Assembly (NCBI RefSeq): GCF_009761395.1
Contig: NZ_LEKN01000001.1
Span: forward strand, 1-64,000
Source of the DNA: Ursidibacter maritimus
GTDB taxonomy: Bacteria; Pseudomonadota; Gammaproteobacteria; Enterobacterales; Pasteurellaceae
Length of the DNA stretch: 64,000 bases
Direction of reading: 5' to 3'
In this document: positions 1 to 8,356 of the stretch, one piece after another
Numbering within the stretch: the first letter of the stretch is position 1
Layout: the number at the start of each line of letters is the position of its first letter
Notes under the pieces: model-generated
What the model was told of the DNA's origin: nothing
Seen by the model: only the letters and a program-made list of their open reading frames with translations
Database searches by the model: none
Made by a program: the position numbers and the translations under genes

Positions 1-45
1 AACGACGCACCGTAAAACCTTATTCGTTCACAACAGTGCGTCGTT
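1..45. repeat. 10-bp inverted repeat in stable-RNA leader
   Basis: Positions 1-10 (AACGACGCAC) and 36-45 (GTGCGTCGTT) are perfect inverted copies separated by 25 bases. They lie just downstream (minus strand) of a stable-RNA-type promoter, so the transcript entering the left edge would begin with a hairpin. This fits the leader of an rRNA or tRNA operon, but the gene itself is outside the window. Confidence 0.45.
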
Positions 46-56
46 GTGTGGTGCGC

Positions 57-84
57 ATTATAGAGAAATCTGAACACAACGCAA
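57..84 (-). promoter_or_regulatory. Stable-RNA-type promoter reading off the left edge
   Basis: Read on the minus strand there is TTGCGT (84-79), a 16-bp spacer and a perfect TATAAT (62-57), followed by the GC-rich discriminator GCGCACC. The same design, with a closely similar following sequence, precedes the tRNA-Val cluster near 33.77 kb, which is known stable-RNA context. I infer an rRNA or tRNA operon immediately left of the window, transcribed leftward. Confidence 0.6.
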
Positions 85-718
85 GCACTTTTTTCAAAAA
101 AATGGCAAAAAATCGGAAAAAATCACCATTTGTTGAAAATTTCAACTATTATTCTGCTATTTTCACTACATATAATTGGTAAGTCGGTAATGATTGAATT
201 ACAGAAACCTTACGCTGGTATGTATTAACATAGCTATCTACCGCTGGTTTTACTAACAAATAGTGATCTGCTTCATTCCAACTTTTTGGAGACCATAAAT
301 AATCATCAAATGCAATGACTCCACCAACCCTTACTAATTGGTGAGCTAATAGAGCATCTAACAATACATCTGGAGCTTCGTGAGAACCATCAACATAAAC
401 GAAATCAAAATAACCTTTCTTTCCTTCTACTAGTAATTCCATCATTTTAGGGTGTGAATACCCTTTGCACTTAAAAAGTGTTGTTCTTGGGAATTGCTGA
501 ATAGCTAGACGCATATTGTGTTCAAATACTTGCTCTACGGTATCCATATTCCAATTTTCTTTATGTTCTAGTCCACCTTCCCAGCTATCTATACAATAGA
601 TTTCTATAGTTTCTGCATATTCACTCATCTTTTCCATAAAATGAAGCGTTGAACGTCCTTCAAATGAACCTATTTCTAAAATTCGTATAGGTTTCAATTG
701 ATTAAAAATAATATCTAA

Positions 719-1414
719 GGGGCTGAAGTAGATTAGTAATTATGTTAATCTATAAAAATGAAGATAACTCATTGTAAATTAAAGAAATCCACACAAAAAG
801 ACTGCTTGAATTTTTGTACTCGAAGTGACCGCTCGTTCAGCTGCTGATATTCTTGGTATTCAACCTAACTCAGCGATTTTGTTTTACCATAAAATTCGTC
901 AAGTCATTAACTACCATTTATCCCTTGAAGCCAATGATATTTTGAGGGAAAAATCGAATTAGATGAGAGCTATTTTGGTGGACATCGTAAAGGAAAACGT
1001 GGTCGAGGTGCAGCGGGAAAAATTGCTGTTTTTGGTATATTAAAACGGCAGGGAAAGGTGTTTACAGTGGTTGTTGAAAATACCAAGATGAAACGTTATT
1101 CCCTGTTATTAAAAGGAAAATCAAGCCTGATAGCTGGGTTTATACCGATACTTATCGTAGCTATGATGCCCTTGATGTGAGTGAGTTCCGCCACGAGCGA
1201 ATTAACCATTCTGAGATATTTGCCGAGCGAGAAAATCATATCAATGGGATTGAAAATTTTTGGAGCCAAGCTAAGCGAGTATTTCGAAAATATAACGGAA
1301 TAAACCGAAAATCTTGAAGGAATGTGAATTTCGGTTTAACTTTGGTACACCAAAACCACAGTTAAAAACCTTGCAAAAATGGTGTGATATTTAGGGCTAA
1401 TCTACTTCAGCCCC
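719..1414 (+). mobile_element. IS1016-type insertion sequence (IS1595 family)
   Basis: The element is 696 bp, bounded by perfect 18-bp terminal inverted repeats GGGGCTGAAGTAGATTAG (719-736) and its complement (1397-1414). It is flanked by the direct 8-bp target duplication ATATCTAA (711-718 and 1415-1422). Length, ends and 8-bp duplication match the IS1016 group known from Haemophilus and Neisseria. Intact ends and duplication mean the insertion is structurally complete, although its transposase is decayed. Confidence 0.92.
758..1394 (+). pseudogene. IS1016-type transposase, frameshifted
   Basis: Starts MKITHCKLKKS and in successive frames encodes recognisable ISXO2/IS1016 transposase segments: TARSAADILGIQPNSAI, IELDESYFGGHRKGKRG, SWVYTDTYRSYDAL, INGIENFWSQAKRVFRK and the C-terminal KNLAKMVCDI-like end. 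At least three frameshifts and an internal stop/deletion near 1310-1325 separate them, so no functional DDE enzyme can be made. The element could move only if transposase is supplied in trans. Confidence 0.85.
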
Positions 1415-1468
1415 ATATCTAAACTAGGAATATTGTGACTAAACCAATCTGTTTGAAAAATATATTCA

Positions 1469-1480
1469 GTTGGTTGGTTG
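1469..1480 (-). repeat. (CCAA)3 tetranucleotide tract inside the broken methyltransferase gene
   Basis: Three tandem TTGG units on the plus strand (CCAA on the coding minus strand) sit exactly where the two reading frames of the methyltransferase diverge. One unit gives ...HYAMPTEYIF and four units give ...HYAMPTNQPTEYIF, both in frame; three units put the gene out of frame. CCAA/CAAC tracts are classical phase-variation repeats in Pasteurellaceae, though usually longer. Confidence 0.6.
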
Positions 1481-1604
1481 GCATAGCATAATGTCTCCGC
1501 AATAAATAATCTTCTAAACTATAAAGGATTCTATCTAATATCACCTAATTTGTAAAAAAATACTGGACATAATTTTGTGTTTTATGCCAGAGTAACCGTA
1601 TATA

Positions 1605-2351
1605 TTACCCATTTTTCAATCTAAACACCAAAAAACAGTTCATCTCTAAATTTATCAGACCAACCCGCTGCTGTGAGTTTCTCTTCCATTCCTTTGCATC
1701 CATCAGCCAATCACTCACTTTTAGTCTGCGATAACAACGTTCGTCAATGCGACTACGTTCTGCATCAATATCTTCAAAGCACGTTATCATTTCTTGAGCT
1801 CTCTCGACTTATTTTGTGAAAATAGGTTTCCACTTCAGACTGAAACTGGCGGTGGTTCTTCTTCAAGGGCATCACCTCATCGACCTCTTTCTCGATGATT
1901 TTTGATGCAATTTTCTTCTGCGTATTCATGGCATCCACCGTGATAATCGCATTTTTCACACAAAAACTGTCTAACACTTCCATCACTGCCAGCGGTTCAT
2001 TTTTCTTACCGCTAGATCGACTCTAGCATCGTTATGCTATGCAAGGGAGTTGTGCTCTTGTTGTGAGCTTATCTCATTGATAAAATTCAGCAAAACCTCT
2101 TTAAATGCTTGTGGGTTCAATATGTTTTATGGTCGTGCTATGGTATTATCAACAGGAATGCCTTGTTCAAAAGAACGATATTTTCGCAACCAATCCAAGT
2201 GGAATTCTCCAAACATTTTGATTTATGTCCAACTGTTGACATCTGAAATCACAGCAGTGACAACAAGAAAGACGATATCTAAAAATGGGTACTTTTGATT
2301 ATATGCTCTAGGAGGGTCAGATAAATGCTCGAAAAAACGGACAATACTCAT
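1605..2351 (-). pseudogene. ISAs1-family (H-repeat type) transposase, decayed
   Basis: From ATG at 2351 the frame reads MSIVRFFEHLSDPPRAY and DIVFLVVTAVISDVNSW, then stops. A TAA, another stop after VDNTIARP and frame changes follow. Later fragments DWLRKYRSFEQGIPVDN, EVLDSFCVKNAIITVDAM, QKKIASKIIEKE and RIDERCYRRLKVSDWL match the order of the N-terminal DDE-associated domain and catalytic core of ISAs1 transposases. About the last 100 residues of the family are missing. No terminal repeats or target duplication were found for this copy. Confidence 0.7.
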
Positions 2352-2404
2352 TTTACAACCTATATTGATGTGGAATATGAGTTTCCATCAGATCATAAAT
2401 TGAC

Positions 2405-2447
2405 AGAAAATGCGATATTGTCCTGAGCGTTAATCTACTTCAGCCCC
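2405..2447 (+). mobile_element. Solo IS1016-type right end
   Basis: Positions 2431-2447 (TAATCTACTTCAGCCCC) repeat the right inverted repeat of the complete element at 719-1414, and the bases before it (TGCGATATT) parallel its 3' coding end. No matching left end is nearby. This looks like the residue of a second, mostly deleted copy in the same orientation, leaving the ISAs1 relic bracketed by two IS1016 ends. Confidence 0.6.
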
Positions 2448-2529
2448 TTATTTTTTTATAAAACAAACTCTTTTTATGCTAACTTTTGCTCTTTTACAAA
2501 AAAATCATCCAATCTCACCGCTTGTAAGC

Positions 2530-2561
2530 TATAATGGCAAAAACACTGTATAAAATCACAT
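2530..2561 (+). promoter_or_regulatory. uvrD promoter -10 and LexA-like SOS box
   Basis: A perfect TATAAT lies at 2530-2535, adjacent to an uptake word (2517-2525). CTGT-N8-ACAT at 2546-2561 differs from the LexA consensus CTGT-N8-ACAG in one base and sits at the expected transcription start, 15 bp before the uvrD start codon. E. coli uvrD is also LexA-controlled, which supports the reading. No convincing -35 hexamer is visible. Confidence 0.55.
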
Positions 2562-2576
2562 AAAAGAGGCGTTGTG

Positions 2577-4760
2577 ATGGATTTTTCTTTATTGTTAGAT
2601 GGATTAAATGATAAACAGCGAGAGGCTGTTGCTGCTCCATTAGGTAACTATCTTGTATTAGCTGGAGCTGGTAGTGGTAAAACTCGGGTATTAACGCACC
2701 GCATTGCCTGGTTAATCGGTGTGGAGAACATCCCGGAATCAAGTATTTTGGCTGTGACCTTTACTAATAAAGCCGCAGCAGAAATGCGTCATCGTATTGA
2801 ACATACCTTATCTCAATCTAGTGATCACCGACTATTTGGAATGTGGGTCGGCACTTTCCACAGCATTGCTAACCGCTTATTGAGAATGCACTACCTTGAT
2901 GCGAATCTTCCGCAAGATTTTCAAATTATGGATAGCGAAGATCAACAACGCCTGATTAAACGCTTATTGAAATTACATAACATTGATGAAAAGCATTTTC
3001 CACCAAAACAAGTCGCTTGGTTTATCAATGCTAAGAAAGATCAAGGGTTAAGAGCAAAAGATATCGAACCTAATGATGATGCTAATACTAAAAAATTAGT
3101 TCAGATCTATCAAATTTACCAAGATGCTTGCGATCGTGCAGGTTTACTCGATTTTGCAGAGTTACTCATTAGAACTTATGAGCTATTTAAACAAAATAAA
3201 TTGATTTTACAGCGCTATCAACAACGATTTCGCCAAATTCTCATTGATGAGTTTCAAGATACCAACAACATTCAGTATGACTTAATTCATTTACTTGCAG
3301 GCAATAGCAGCAATGTAATGATTGTTGGTGATGACGACCAATCAATTTATGGATGGCGTGGTGCTCAAGTTGAAAACATTCAACGCTTTTTAGACGATTA
3401 CACCAATGCACAGACCATTCGTTTAGAGCAAAATTATCGCTCTACGGGGAATATTTTAAATGCAGCTAATGGCTTGATTGCCAATAATGAAAACCGATTA
3501 GGTAAGAATTTATGGACAGATAGTGGCGAGGGTGAGCCCGTTGATATTTATTGTGCCTTCAATGAGCTTGATGAAGCCCGTTTTGTTGCATCACAAATTA
3601 AACAATGGAAAGAAGATGAAGGAGAGCTAAATCAGTGTGCAGTGCTTTATCGTAGCAACAGCCAATCACGTGTTATTGAAGAAGCGCTTATTCAAGCAAG
3701 TATCCCTTATCGTATTTATGGTGGAATGCGATTCTTTGAACGCCAAGAAATCAAAGATGCTTTGGCATATTTACGCTTGATTGCTAACCGCCAAGATGAT
3801 GCTGCTTTTGAACGTGTGGTAAATACGCCACCACGTAGTATTGGAGATCGCACCTTAGATATTTTACGACAGCTCACTCGTACACGCCAAATTACTTTAT
3901 GGCAAGCTATTCAAGTTGCTGTTCAGGAAGAGCAACTTTCAGGGCGAGCTGCATCGGCTTTATTACGTTTTGTGGATTTAATCAATGCACTTGAGCAAGA
4001 AACAGAACAAATGCCACTTTTTGAACAGACTGATTTTGTTATCCGTAAGTCTGGCTTATACGAAATGTATAAACAAGAAAAAGGTGAAAAAGGTGAAGTT
4101 CGTATTGAAAACTTGGAAGAATTAGTCACTGCTGCACGTCAATTTAATAAACCTGATGAAGCAGAAGAAATGAGCGATCTGACTGCTTTTTTGACTCACG
4201 CATCATTAGAATCAGGTGAAACCCAAGCGTCACCACACCAAGATTATGTGGAGCTGATGACTTTACACTCAGCAAAAGGGCTTGAATTTCCACGAGTATT
4301 TATTGTTGGTGTAGAAGAAGGAATTTTTCCAAGCGGAATGAGCTTTGATGAAGGGCGTTTGCAAGAAGAACGGCGTTTAGCTTATGTCGGTATTACCCGA
4401 GCGAAAAAGAAACTCACAATTAGCTATGCGGAAAACCGTCGTTTATATGGTAAAGAAGAGCGTCATTTACCTTCCCGATTTATTGCCGAATTACCTGAAG
4501 AGCACATTCGAGAAGTCCGTTTGCGTGGTAACATCAATCGACCAGCTCACTTTTTTGCAAAAAATTCCCCAAAACCAACCGCTTCTATACTAGAGGATAG
4601 CCCTTGGAAGATGGGGCAAAAAGTCCGTCACGAGAAATTTGGACAAGGTACAATCATCAATGTCGAAGGCAGTGGCGATCAAACTCGCTTACAAGTTGCT
4701 TTTGTACAACAAGGGATTAAATGGCTGATTGCCAAAATGGCAAATTTAGAAAAGCTATAG
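2577..4760 (+). CDS. uvrD: DNA helicase II UvrD
   Basis: Superfamily 1A 3'-5' helicase that unwinds DNA in nucleotide excision repair (removing UvrC and the incised oligonucleotide) and in methyl-directed mismatch repair, and strips RecA filaments. The N-terminus MDFSLLLDGLNDKQREAV is nearly that of E. coli UvrD. Walker A AGAGSGKT lies near residue 31 and the DExx box LIDEFQDTNN near 220, followed by VGDDDQSIYGWRGA and the late motif VELMTLHSAKGLEFPRVF. The 727-residue length fits the family (720 in E. coli), including the C-terminal Tudor-like segment. I start at ATG 2577 rather than GTG 2574 because it aligns with the family start and has an AGAGG-type ribosome site. A LexA-like box upstream suggests SOS control. 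Confidence 0.97.
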   Translation: MDFSLLLDGLNDKQREAVAAPLGNYLVLAGAGSGKTRVLTHRIAWLIGVENIPESSILAVTFTNKAAAEMRHRIEHTLSQSSDHRLFGMWVGTFHSIANRLLRMHYLDANLPQDFQIMDSEDQQRLIKRLLKLHNIDEKHFPPKQVAWFINAKKDQGLRAKDIEPNDDANTKKLVQIYQIYQDACDRAGLLDFAELLIRTYELFKQNKLILQRYQQRFRQILIDEFQDTNNIQYDLIHLLAGNSSNVMIVGDDDQSIYGWRGAQVENIQRFLDDYTNAQTIRLEQNYRSTGNILNAANGLIANNENRLGKNLWTDSGEGEPVDIYCAFNELDEARFVASQIKQWKEDEGELNQCAVLYRSNSQSRVIEEALIQASIPYRIYGGMRFFERQEIKDALAYLRLIANRQDDAAFERVVNTPPRSIGDRTLDILRQLTRTRQITLWQAIQVAVQEEQLSGRAASALLRFVDLINALEQETEQMPLFEQTDFVIRKSGLYEMYKQEKGEKGEVRIENLEELVTAARQFNKPDEAEEMSDLTAFLTHASLESGETQASPHQDYVELMTLHSAKGLEFPRVFIVGVEEGIFPSGMSFDEGRLQEERRLAYVGITRAKKKLTISYAENRRLYGKEERHLPSRFIAELPEEHIREVRLRGNINRPAHFFAKNSPKPTASILEDSPWKMGQKVRHEKFGQGTIINVEGSGDQTRLQVAFVQQGIKWLIAKMANLEKL

Positions 4761-4784
4761 CATTAGAAAAGTGAGCAAGAGAAA

Positions 4785-5543
4785 ATGAAGCAGAGTGTTT
4801 ATGATAATCCGATTTTTTTTGCTAATTATTTAAAATTGCGAGAGAACCCGATTAGCCTAAATGAGATAGTCGAAAAACCAACAATGTTCTCGCTTTTGCC
4901 CGATCTTAATCACAAGCAAGTGCTTGATTTAGGTTGTGGCGTCGGAGAGCATCTTATCCATTATTTGCAACAAGGAGCAAAAAAAGTGGTGGGCTTAGAT
5001 CTTTCTCAATCAATGCTAGCACAGGCAGAGCAAGGTTTTGCAAAAAATGGTTATGATCAAACCGCTTATCGTTGTTACTGTTTACCAATGGAGCATTTAG
5101 ATCAGATTGAGGAAACTCATTTTGATTTAGTGACGAGTTCTTTTGCTTTCCACTATGTTCAAGATCTGAAAGGCTTATTACAACGTATTCACTCGAAACT
5201 AGCTCCCAATGGTATGTTAGTTTTTTCACAAGAACACCCAATAACCACGTGCTTTCGTGAAGGAGAACGCTGGGTTAAAGATCAAAATAAGCAGCAAATA
5301 GCCTATCGCCTTAACTTTTACCGAGAAGAAGGATTGCGAAATAGAAATTGGTTTCAGCAACCTTTCAAAACTTATCATAGAACCACTGCGACTATTTTAA
5401 ATTGTCTGATTGAAACTGGATTTGAGATTTCAAAGGTGGAAGAGCCGATGTTAGCAGATCAGACAGAGTGGCATAATGAATTTAAAGATTTACGTCATCG
5501 CCCACCATTACTGTTTATAAAATCAGTAAAAAGAGAACGATAA
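4785..5543 (+). CDS. Class I SAM-dependent methyltransferase
   Basis: A 252-residue protein with an N-terminal cap (FFANYLKLRENPISLNEI) and a Rossmann SAM-binding core: motif I VLDLGCGVGEH near residue 45, the acidic VVGLDLSQSML and the post-motif FDLVTSSFAFHYVQDLKG. The C-terminal half contains YHRTTATILNCLIETGF, typical of the small-molecule Methyltransf_11/25 group (UbiE/SmtA-like). The substrate cannot be told from sequence. It starts 24 bp after uvrD on the same strand with no terminator visible between, so the two may be cotranscribed. Confidence 0.85.
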   Translation: MKQSVYDNPIFFANYLKLRENPISLNEIVEKPTMFSLLPDLNHKQVLDLGCGVGEHLIHYLQQGAKKVVGLDLSQSMLAQAEQGFAKNGYDQTAYRCYCLPMEHLDQIEETHFDLVTSSFAFHYVQDLKGLLQRIHSKLAPNGMLVFSQEHPITTCFREGERWVKDQNKQQIAYRLNFYREEGLRNRNWFQQPFKTYHRTTATILNCLIETGFEISKVEEPMLADQTEWHNEFKDLRHRPPLLFIKSVKRER

Positions 5544-5890
5544 AACTCAGTTTTTCTATCCACAAATCCTGTGGATAACTTTGTGGATTATTTTAATTAA
5601 AATCGCTTAACCCTTTATAAATACTGGGATCTTTATTGCTAATTTACAATTGATTGCAAAATAACTTGTTGTTATAAATCAATAAGTTATATTTTGACTA
5701 GGGTTGTATTGTAAAAAAACAAAAAAATTTATGAAAGATGCTACTTGACAATATTAGCCTGTGTACAACTTAAACGAATGGTTATTTATTTTTTTCATAA
5801 AATAATTCAATAAAAAATCTAGCTTTATTATGTAGAAGGTCTAAAATTCCCTCCAGTTTTACTTTTAATTTTAATACTTCGGAGCAAATT
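5544..5890. other. AT-rich intergenic region with three DnaA-box-like 9-mers
   Basis: Just after the methyltransferase stop come CTATCCACA (5556-5564), a perfect DnaA-box complement TGTGGATAA (5570-5578) and TGTGGATTA (5582-5590). The first and third each differ from the DnaA consensus TTATCCACA by one base. The first two form a perfect 8-bp inverted repeat with a 5-base loop. A very AT-rich stretch follows, with TTGACA at 5745-5750 that may be the -35 of the ndh promoter, although no good -10 follows at 17 bp. No gene is visible here. Confidence 0.5.
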
Positions 5891-7174
5891 ATGCAGACTA
5901 TTGTTATTGTCGGCGGTGGAGCTGGCGGATTGGAACTTGCTACTTATTTAGGAAATAAAATGGGTAGAAAGAAAAAGGCAAATATTATTTTAGTTGATAA
6001 AAATATTAGCCATTTATGGAAACCCTTACTGCACGAAGTCGCTACAGGCTCATTAGATGATGGTACTGATGCGTTGAGTTATCGTGCACACGCTAAAAAC
6101 CATGCTTTCGAATTTCAACAAGGAACATTAACAGGCGTCAATGCTGCAGAAAAATTTATCACTCTTGCTCCTATTTATAGTGAGAAACAAGAGTTACTCG
6201 TGGCAGAGCGTAAAATTTCTTATGATAAATTAGTCATTGCTATTGGTAGTCGTTCAAATGACTTTGGCACTCCTGGTGTTGCAGAGCATTGTATTTTCTT
6301 AGATAGTTCAGAACAGGCAAAATTATTCCATCAACGAATGATGGAGCTTTTCTTGAAGTTCTCGAATAACAATGAGAAAGAAGTGCATATTGCAGTTGTA
6401 GGTGGTGGCGCCACAGGTATTGAATTATCTGCGGAGCTTTATAATACCGTTAAAAATTTAAACTCTTATGGCTATGGTAAATTAAATAACACAAGCTTGA
6501 AGGTTACTCTGCTTGAAGCAGGAGACCGTTTGTTACCTGCTTTGCCAGAGCGTGTTTCTGCGTCTGCAATTAAAGAACTGCGTGAGTTAGGCGTCAATGT
6601 AATGACGAATACAGCTGTCGTTGAAGCAACGGAGAATTCGTTGATCACTAAAAATGGTGAGAAGATTGAAGCTGATTTAATGGTTTGGGCTGCTGGTGTA
6701 AAAGCATCTGAAATCACTACGAAATTTGGTTTTGAAACAAATCGCCTTAACCAAATTGCAGTAAAAGATACTTTGCAAACATTAAGTGATGATTCCGTTT
6801 ATGTAATTGGTGATTGTGCATTTTTAATGCAAGAAAATGGTAAACCTGTACCGCCAAGGGCACAAGCTGCACACCAAATGGCTTCTGCTTGTGGTAAAAA
6901 TATCATAGCTCAGTTAGAGGATAAGCCATTAAAAGCTTTTGTATTTGATGATAAAGGATCTTTAGTCTCTTTCTCTCGTTTTGGCACTATTGGCAGCTTA
7001 ATGGGCAATTTAACGAAAGGATCTATGTTTATTGAAGGGAAAATTGCAAGGATTGCTTATTTATCCCTATATCGAATGCACCAAGTTGCACTACATGGGT
7101 GTGTAAAAACGGGATTAATAATGCTAGTAGGACGAATTAACCGATTCCTGCGTCCAACGATGAAGTTACACTAA
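5891..7174 (+). CDS. ndh: Type II NADH:quinone oxidoreductase
   Basis: Single-subunit, non-proton-pumping NADH dehydrogenase on the inner face of the cytoplasmic membrane; passes electrons from NADH through FAD to quinone. Two dinucleotide-binding folds are visible: FAD motif [13 protein letters not shown] at the N-terminus and NADH motif [17 protein letters not shown] near residue 165. Also present are VYVIGDCAF (the FAD-binding GD motif) and the quinone-site-like AQAAHQMA. The C-terminal amphipathic region matches the membrane-binding part of the family. The 427-residue length is close to E. coli Ndh (434). It is monocistronic, with GGAGC upstream of the ATG and a strong terminator downstream. 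Confidence 0.95.
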   Translation: MQTIVIVGGGAGGLELATYLGNKMGRKKKANIILVDKNISHLWKPLLHEVATGSLDDGTDALSYRAHAKNHAFEFQQGTLTGVNAAEKFITLAPIYSEKQELLVAERKISYDKLVIAIGSRSNDFGTPGVAEHCIFLDSSEQAKLFHQRMMELFLKFSNNNEKEVHIAVVGGGATGIELSAELYNTVKNLNSYGYGKLNNTSLKVTLLEAGDRLLPALPERVSASAIKELRELGVNVMTNTAVVEATENSLITKNGEKIEADLMVWAAGVKASEITTKFGFETNRLNQIAVKDTLQTLSDDSVYVIGDCAFLMQENGKPVPPRAQAAHQMASACGKNIIAQLEDKPLKAFVFDDKGSLVSFSRFGTIGSLMGNLTKGSMFIEGKIARIAYLSLYRMHQVALHGCVKTGLIMLVGRINRFLRPTMKLH

Positions 7175-7187
7175 ATAGCTAAATGAT

Positions 7188-7213
7188 AGGGGGAATATTC
7201 CCCCTTAATTTTT
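7188..7213. terminator. Terminator between ndh and tsaD
   Basis: AGGGGGAATATTCCCCCT is a near-perfect GC-rich palindrome followed by TAATTTTT. It lies between convergent genes, so it terminates ndh and, read on the other strand, may also serve tsaD. Confidence 0.85.
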
Positions 7214-7219
7214 CTACAA

Positions 7220-8254
7220 TTATTCAATAATACTTGGCAGTTCTGTCATTGGCCAGCGAGGCTTAACACTAACGGAAAGATCAGTTTGCTCACCATTTTT
7301 TAGGCGAATAAACCCAGCATAAGCAATCATTGCACCATTATCCGTACAAAATTGGGGGCGAGGGTAGAATACTTCGCCTTTTAATTGTTGCATCAATTCC
7401 GCTAGATCGGCTCGCAGCTGTTTATTTGCACTCACGCCACCTGCAATAACCAAACGTTTGTAGCCTGTTTGTTGCAAGGCTCGGCGGCATTTAATTATCA
7501 ATGTATCAATAACAGCCTGTTGAAATGCGTGAGCGATATCACATCGAGTTTGTTCATCTAGTATTCCTTCGCTATTTAAATTTGCATTGATTTTATTGGC
7601 TGCAAAGGTTTTTAGCCCAGAAAAACTGAAATCAAGACCTGGACGATCTGTCATTGGACGTGGAAAAGTAAAGCGACAAGCGGTTCCTTTTTCTGCTAAT
7701 TTTGCTAACGCTGCTCCACCTGGATAATCTAGCCCGAGTAATTTAGCTGTTTTATCAAAGGCTTCTCCTGCGGCATCGTCAATAGATTCACCCAATAACT
7801 CGTATTTCCCGACATTTTCGACTTTGACTAATTGGGTATGTCCACCAGAAACAAGTAATGCGACAAATGGGAATTCGGGTGCTTTTTCTTCTAGCATTGG
7901 AGCAAGTAAATGCCCTTCCATATGATGAACCCCCAAGGCTGGTACATCCCACGCATAAGCTAATGAGCGTGCAATAGTTGATCCTACTAATAATGCACCT
8001 ACTAGCCCAGGCCCTGCGGTATAAGCAACGCCATCAATATCATTGGGGATTAAATTTGCTTCTTCTAATGCAGCTTGAACCAAAGGTAATGTTTTACGAA
8101 TATGATCGCGTGAGGCTAATTCGGGAACAACACCACCGTAATCGGCATGCATTTCAATTTGGCTGTATAGCTGGTTTGCAACTAAGCCGTATTGTTCATC
8201 ATAAATTGCGACTCCAGTTTCATCGCAAGAAGTTTCTATTCCTAAAATACGCAT
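7220..8254 (-). CDS. tsaD: tRNA N6-adenosine threonylcarbamoyltransferase TsaD
   Basis: Transfers the threonylcarbamoyl group from TC-AMP to A37 of ANN-decoding tRNAs (t6A), acting with TsaB and TsaE in the cytoplasm. The 344-residue protein starts [19 protein letters not shown], has the metal-binding [12 protein letters not shown] motif (His-x3-His) near residue 110, [11 protein letters not shown], and the late nucleotide-binding [10 protein letters not shown] and [12 protein letters not shown]. All features of the Kae1/YgjD family are present. It is monocistronic and convergent with ndh. An uptake word (7676-7684) lies within the gene. Confidence 0.97.
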   Translation of the reverse strand: MRILGIETSCDETGVAIYDEQYGLVANQLYSQIEMHADYGGVVPELASRDHIRKTLPLVQAALEEANLIPNDIDGVAYTAGPGLVGALLVGSTIARSLAYAWDVPALGVHHMEGHLLAPMLEEKAPEFPFVALLVSGGHTQLVKVENVGKYELLGESIDDAAGEAFDKTAKLLGLDYPGGAALAKLAEKGTACRFTFPRPMTDRPGLDFSFSGLKTFAANKINANLNSEGILDEQTRCDIAHAFQQAVIDTLIIKCRRALQQTGYKRLVIAGGVSANKQLRADLAELMQQLKGEVFYPRPQFCTDNGAMIAYAGFIRLKNGEQTDLSVSVKPRWPMTELPSIIE

Positions 8255-8297
8255 CTTGATTATCTATTCAAAGAATTGGAAGGATATAAATATTAAA

Positions 8298-8325
8298 AGG
8301 GCGTATATCGTACGCCCTAACGGTA
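8298..8325 (-). terminator. Terminator of bamD
   Basis: AGGGCGTA (8298-8305) and TACGCCCT (8311-8318) form a perfect 8-bp stem with a 5-base loop. Read on the minus strand the stem is followed by TTTTAATATTT. It lies 39 bp beyond the bamD stop. Confidence 0.75.
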
Positions 8326-8356
8326 TTTGTGCAAAAAATAAAGTGAATCTTACCGC

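Larger units (their letters stand above)
149..1544 (-). pseudogene. SAM-dependent methyltransferase gene broken by a CCAA tract and IS1016
   Basis: The intact 3' part (149-697) encodes a class I methyltransferase core with the SAM-binding motif ILEIGSFEGRST and FDFVYVDGSHEAPDV. Removing the IS at 719-1414 and one copy of its 8-bp duplication restores the reading frame upstream through EYIFQTDWFSHNIPSLDII. Further up the frame is lost at (CCAA)3, beyond which a second frame gives RILYSLEDYLLRRHYAMPT. One or four CCAA units would fuse the two frames. A GTG at 1544 directly after a stop is the earliest start I can see. The family resembles small methyltransferases found near polysaccharide genes; the substrate is unknown. 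The 182-residue remainder could only start from a TTG and lacks its N-terminus, so it is probably non-functional. Confidence 0.75.

Noticed and set aside
2050-2298. 82-residue plus-strand ORF
   Set aside because: The minus strand of the same bases encodes recognisable ISAs1 transposase segments, so the plus-strand frame is incidental.
5544-5890. Chromosomal replication origin
   Set aside because: Only three DnaA-like boxes, no ordered 13-mers, and no gidA/mnmG, dnaA, dnaN or rpmH neighbours. Kept only as a DnaA-box cluster.
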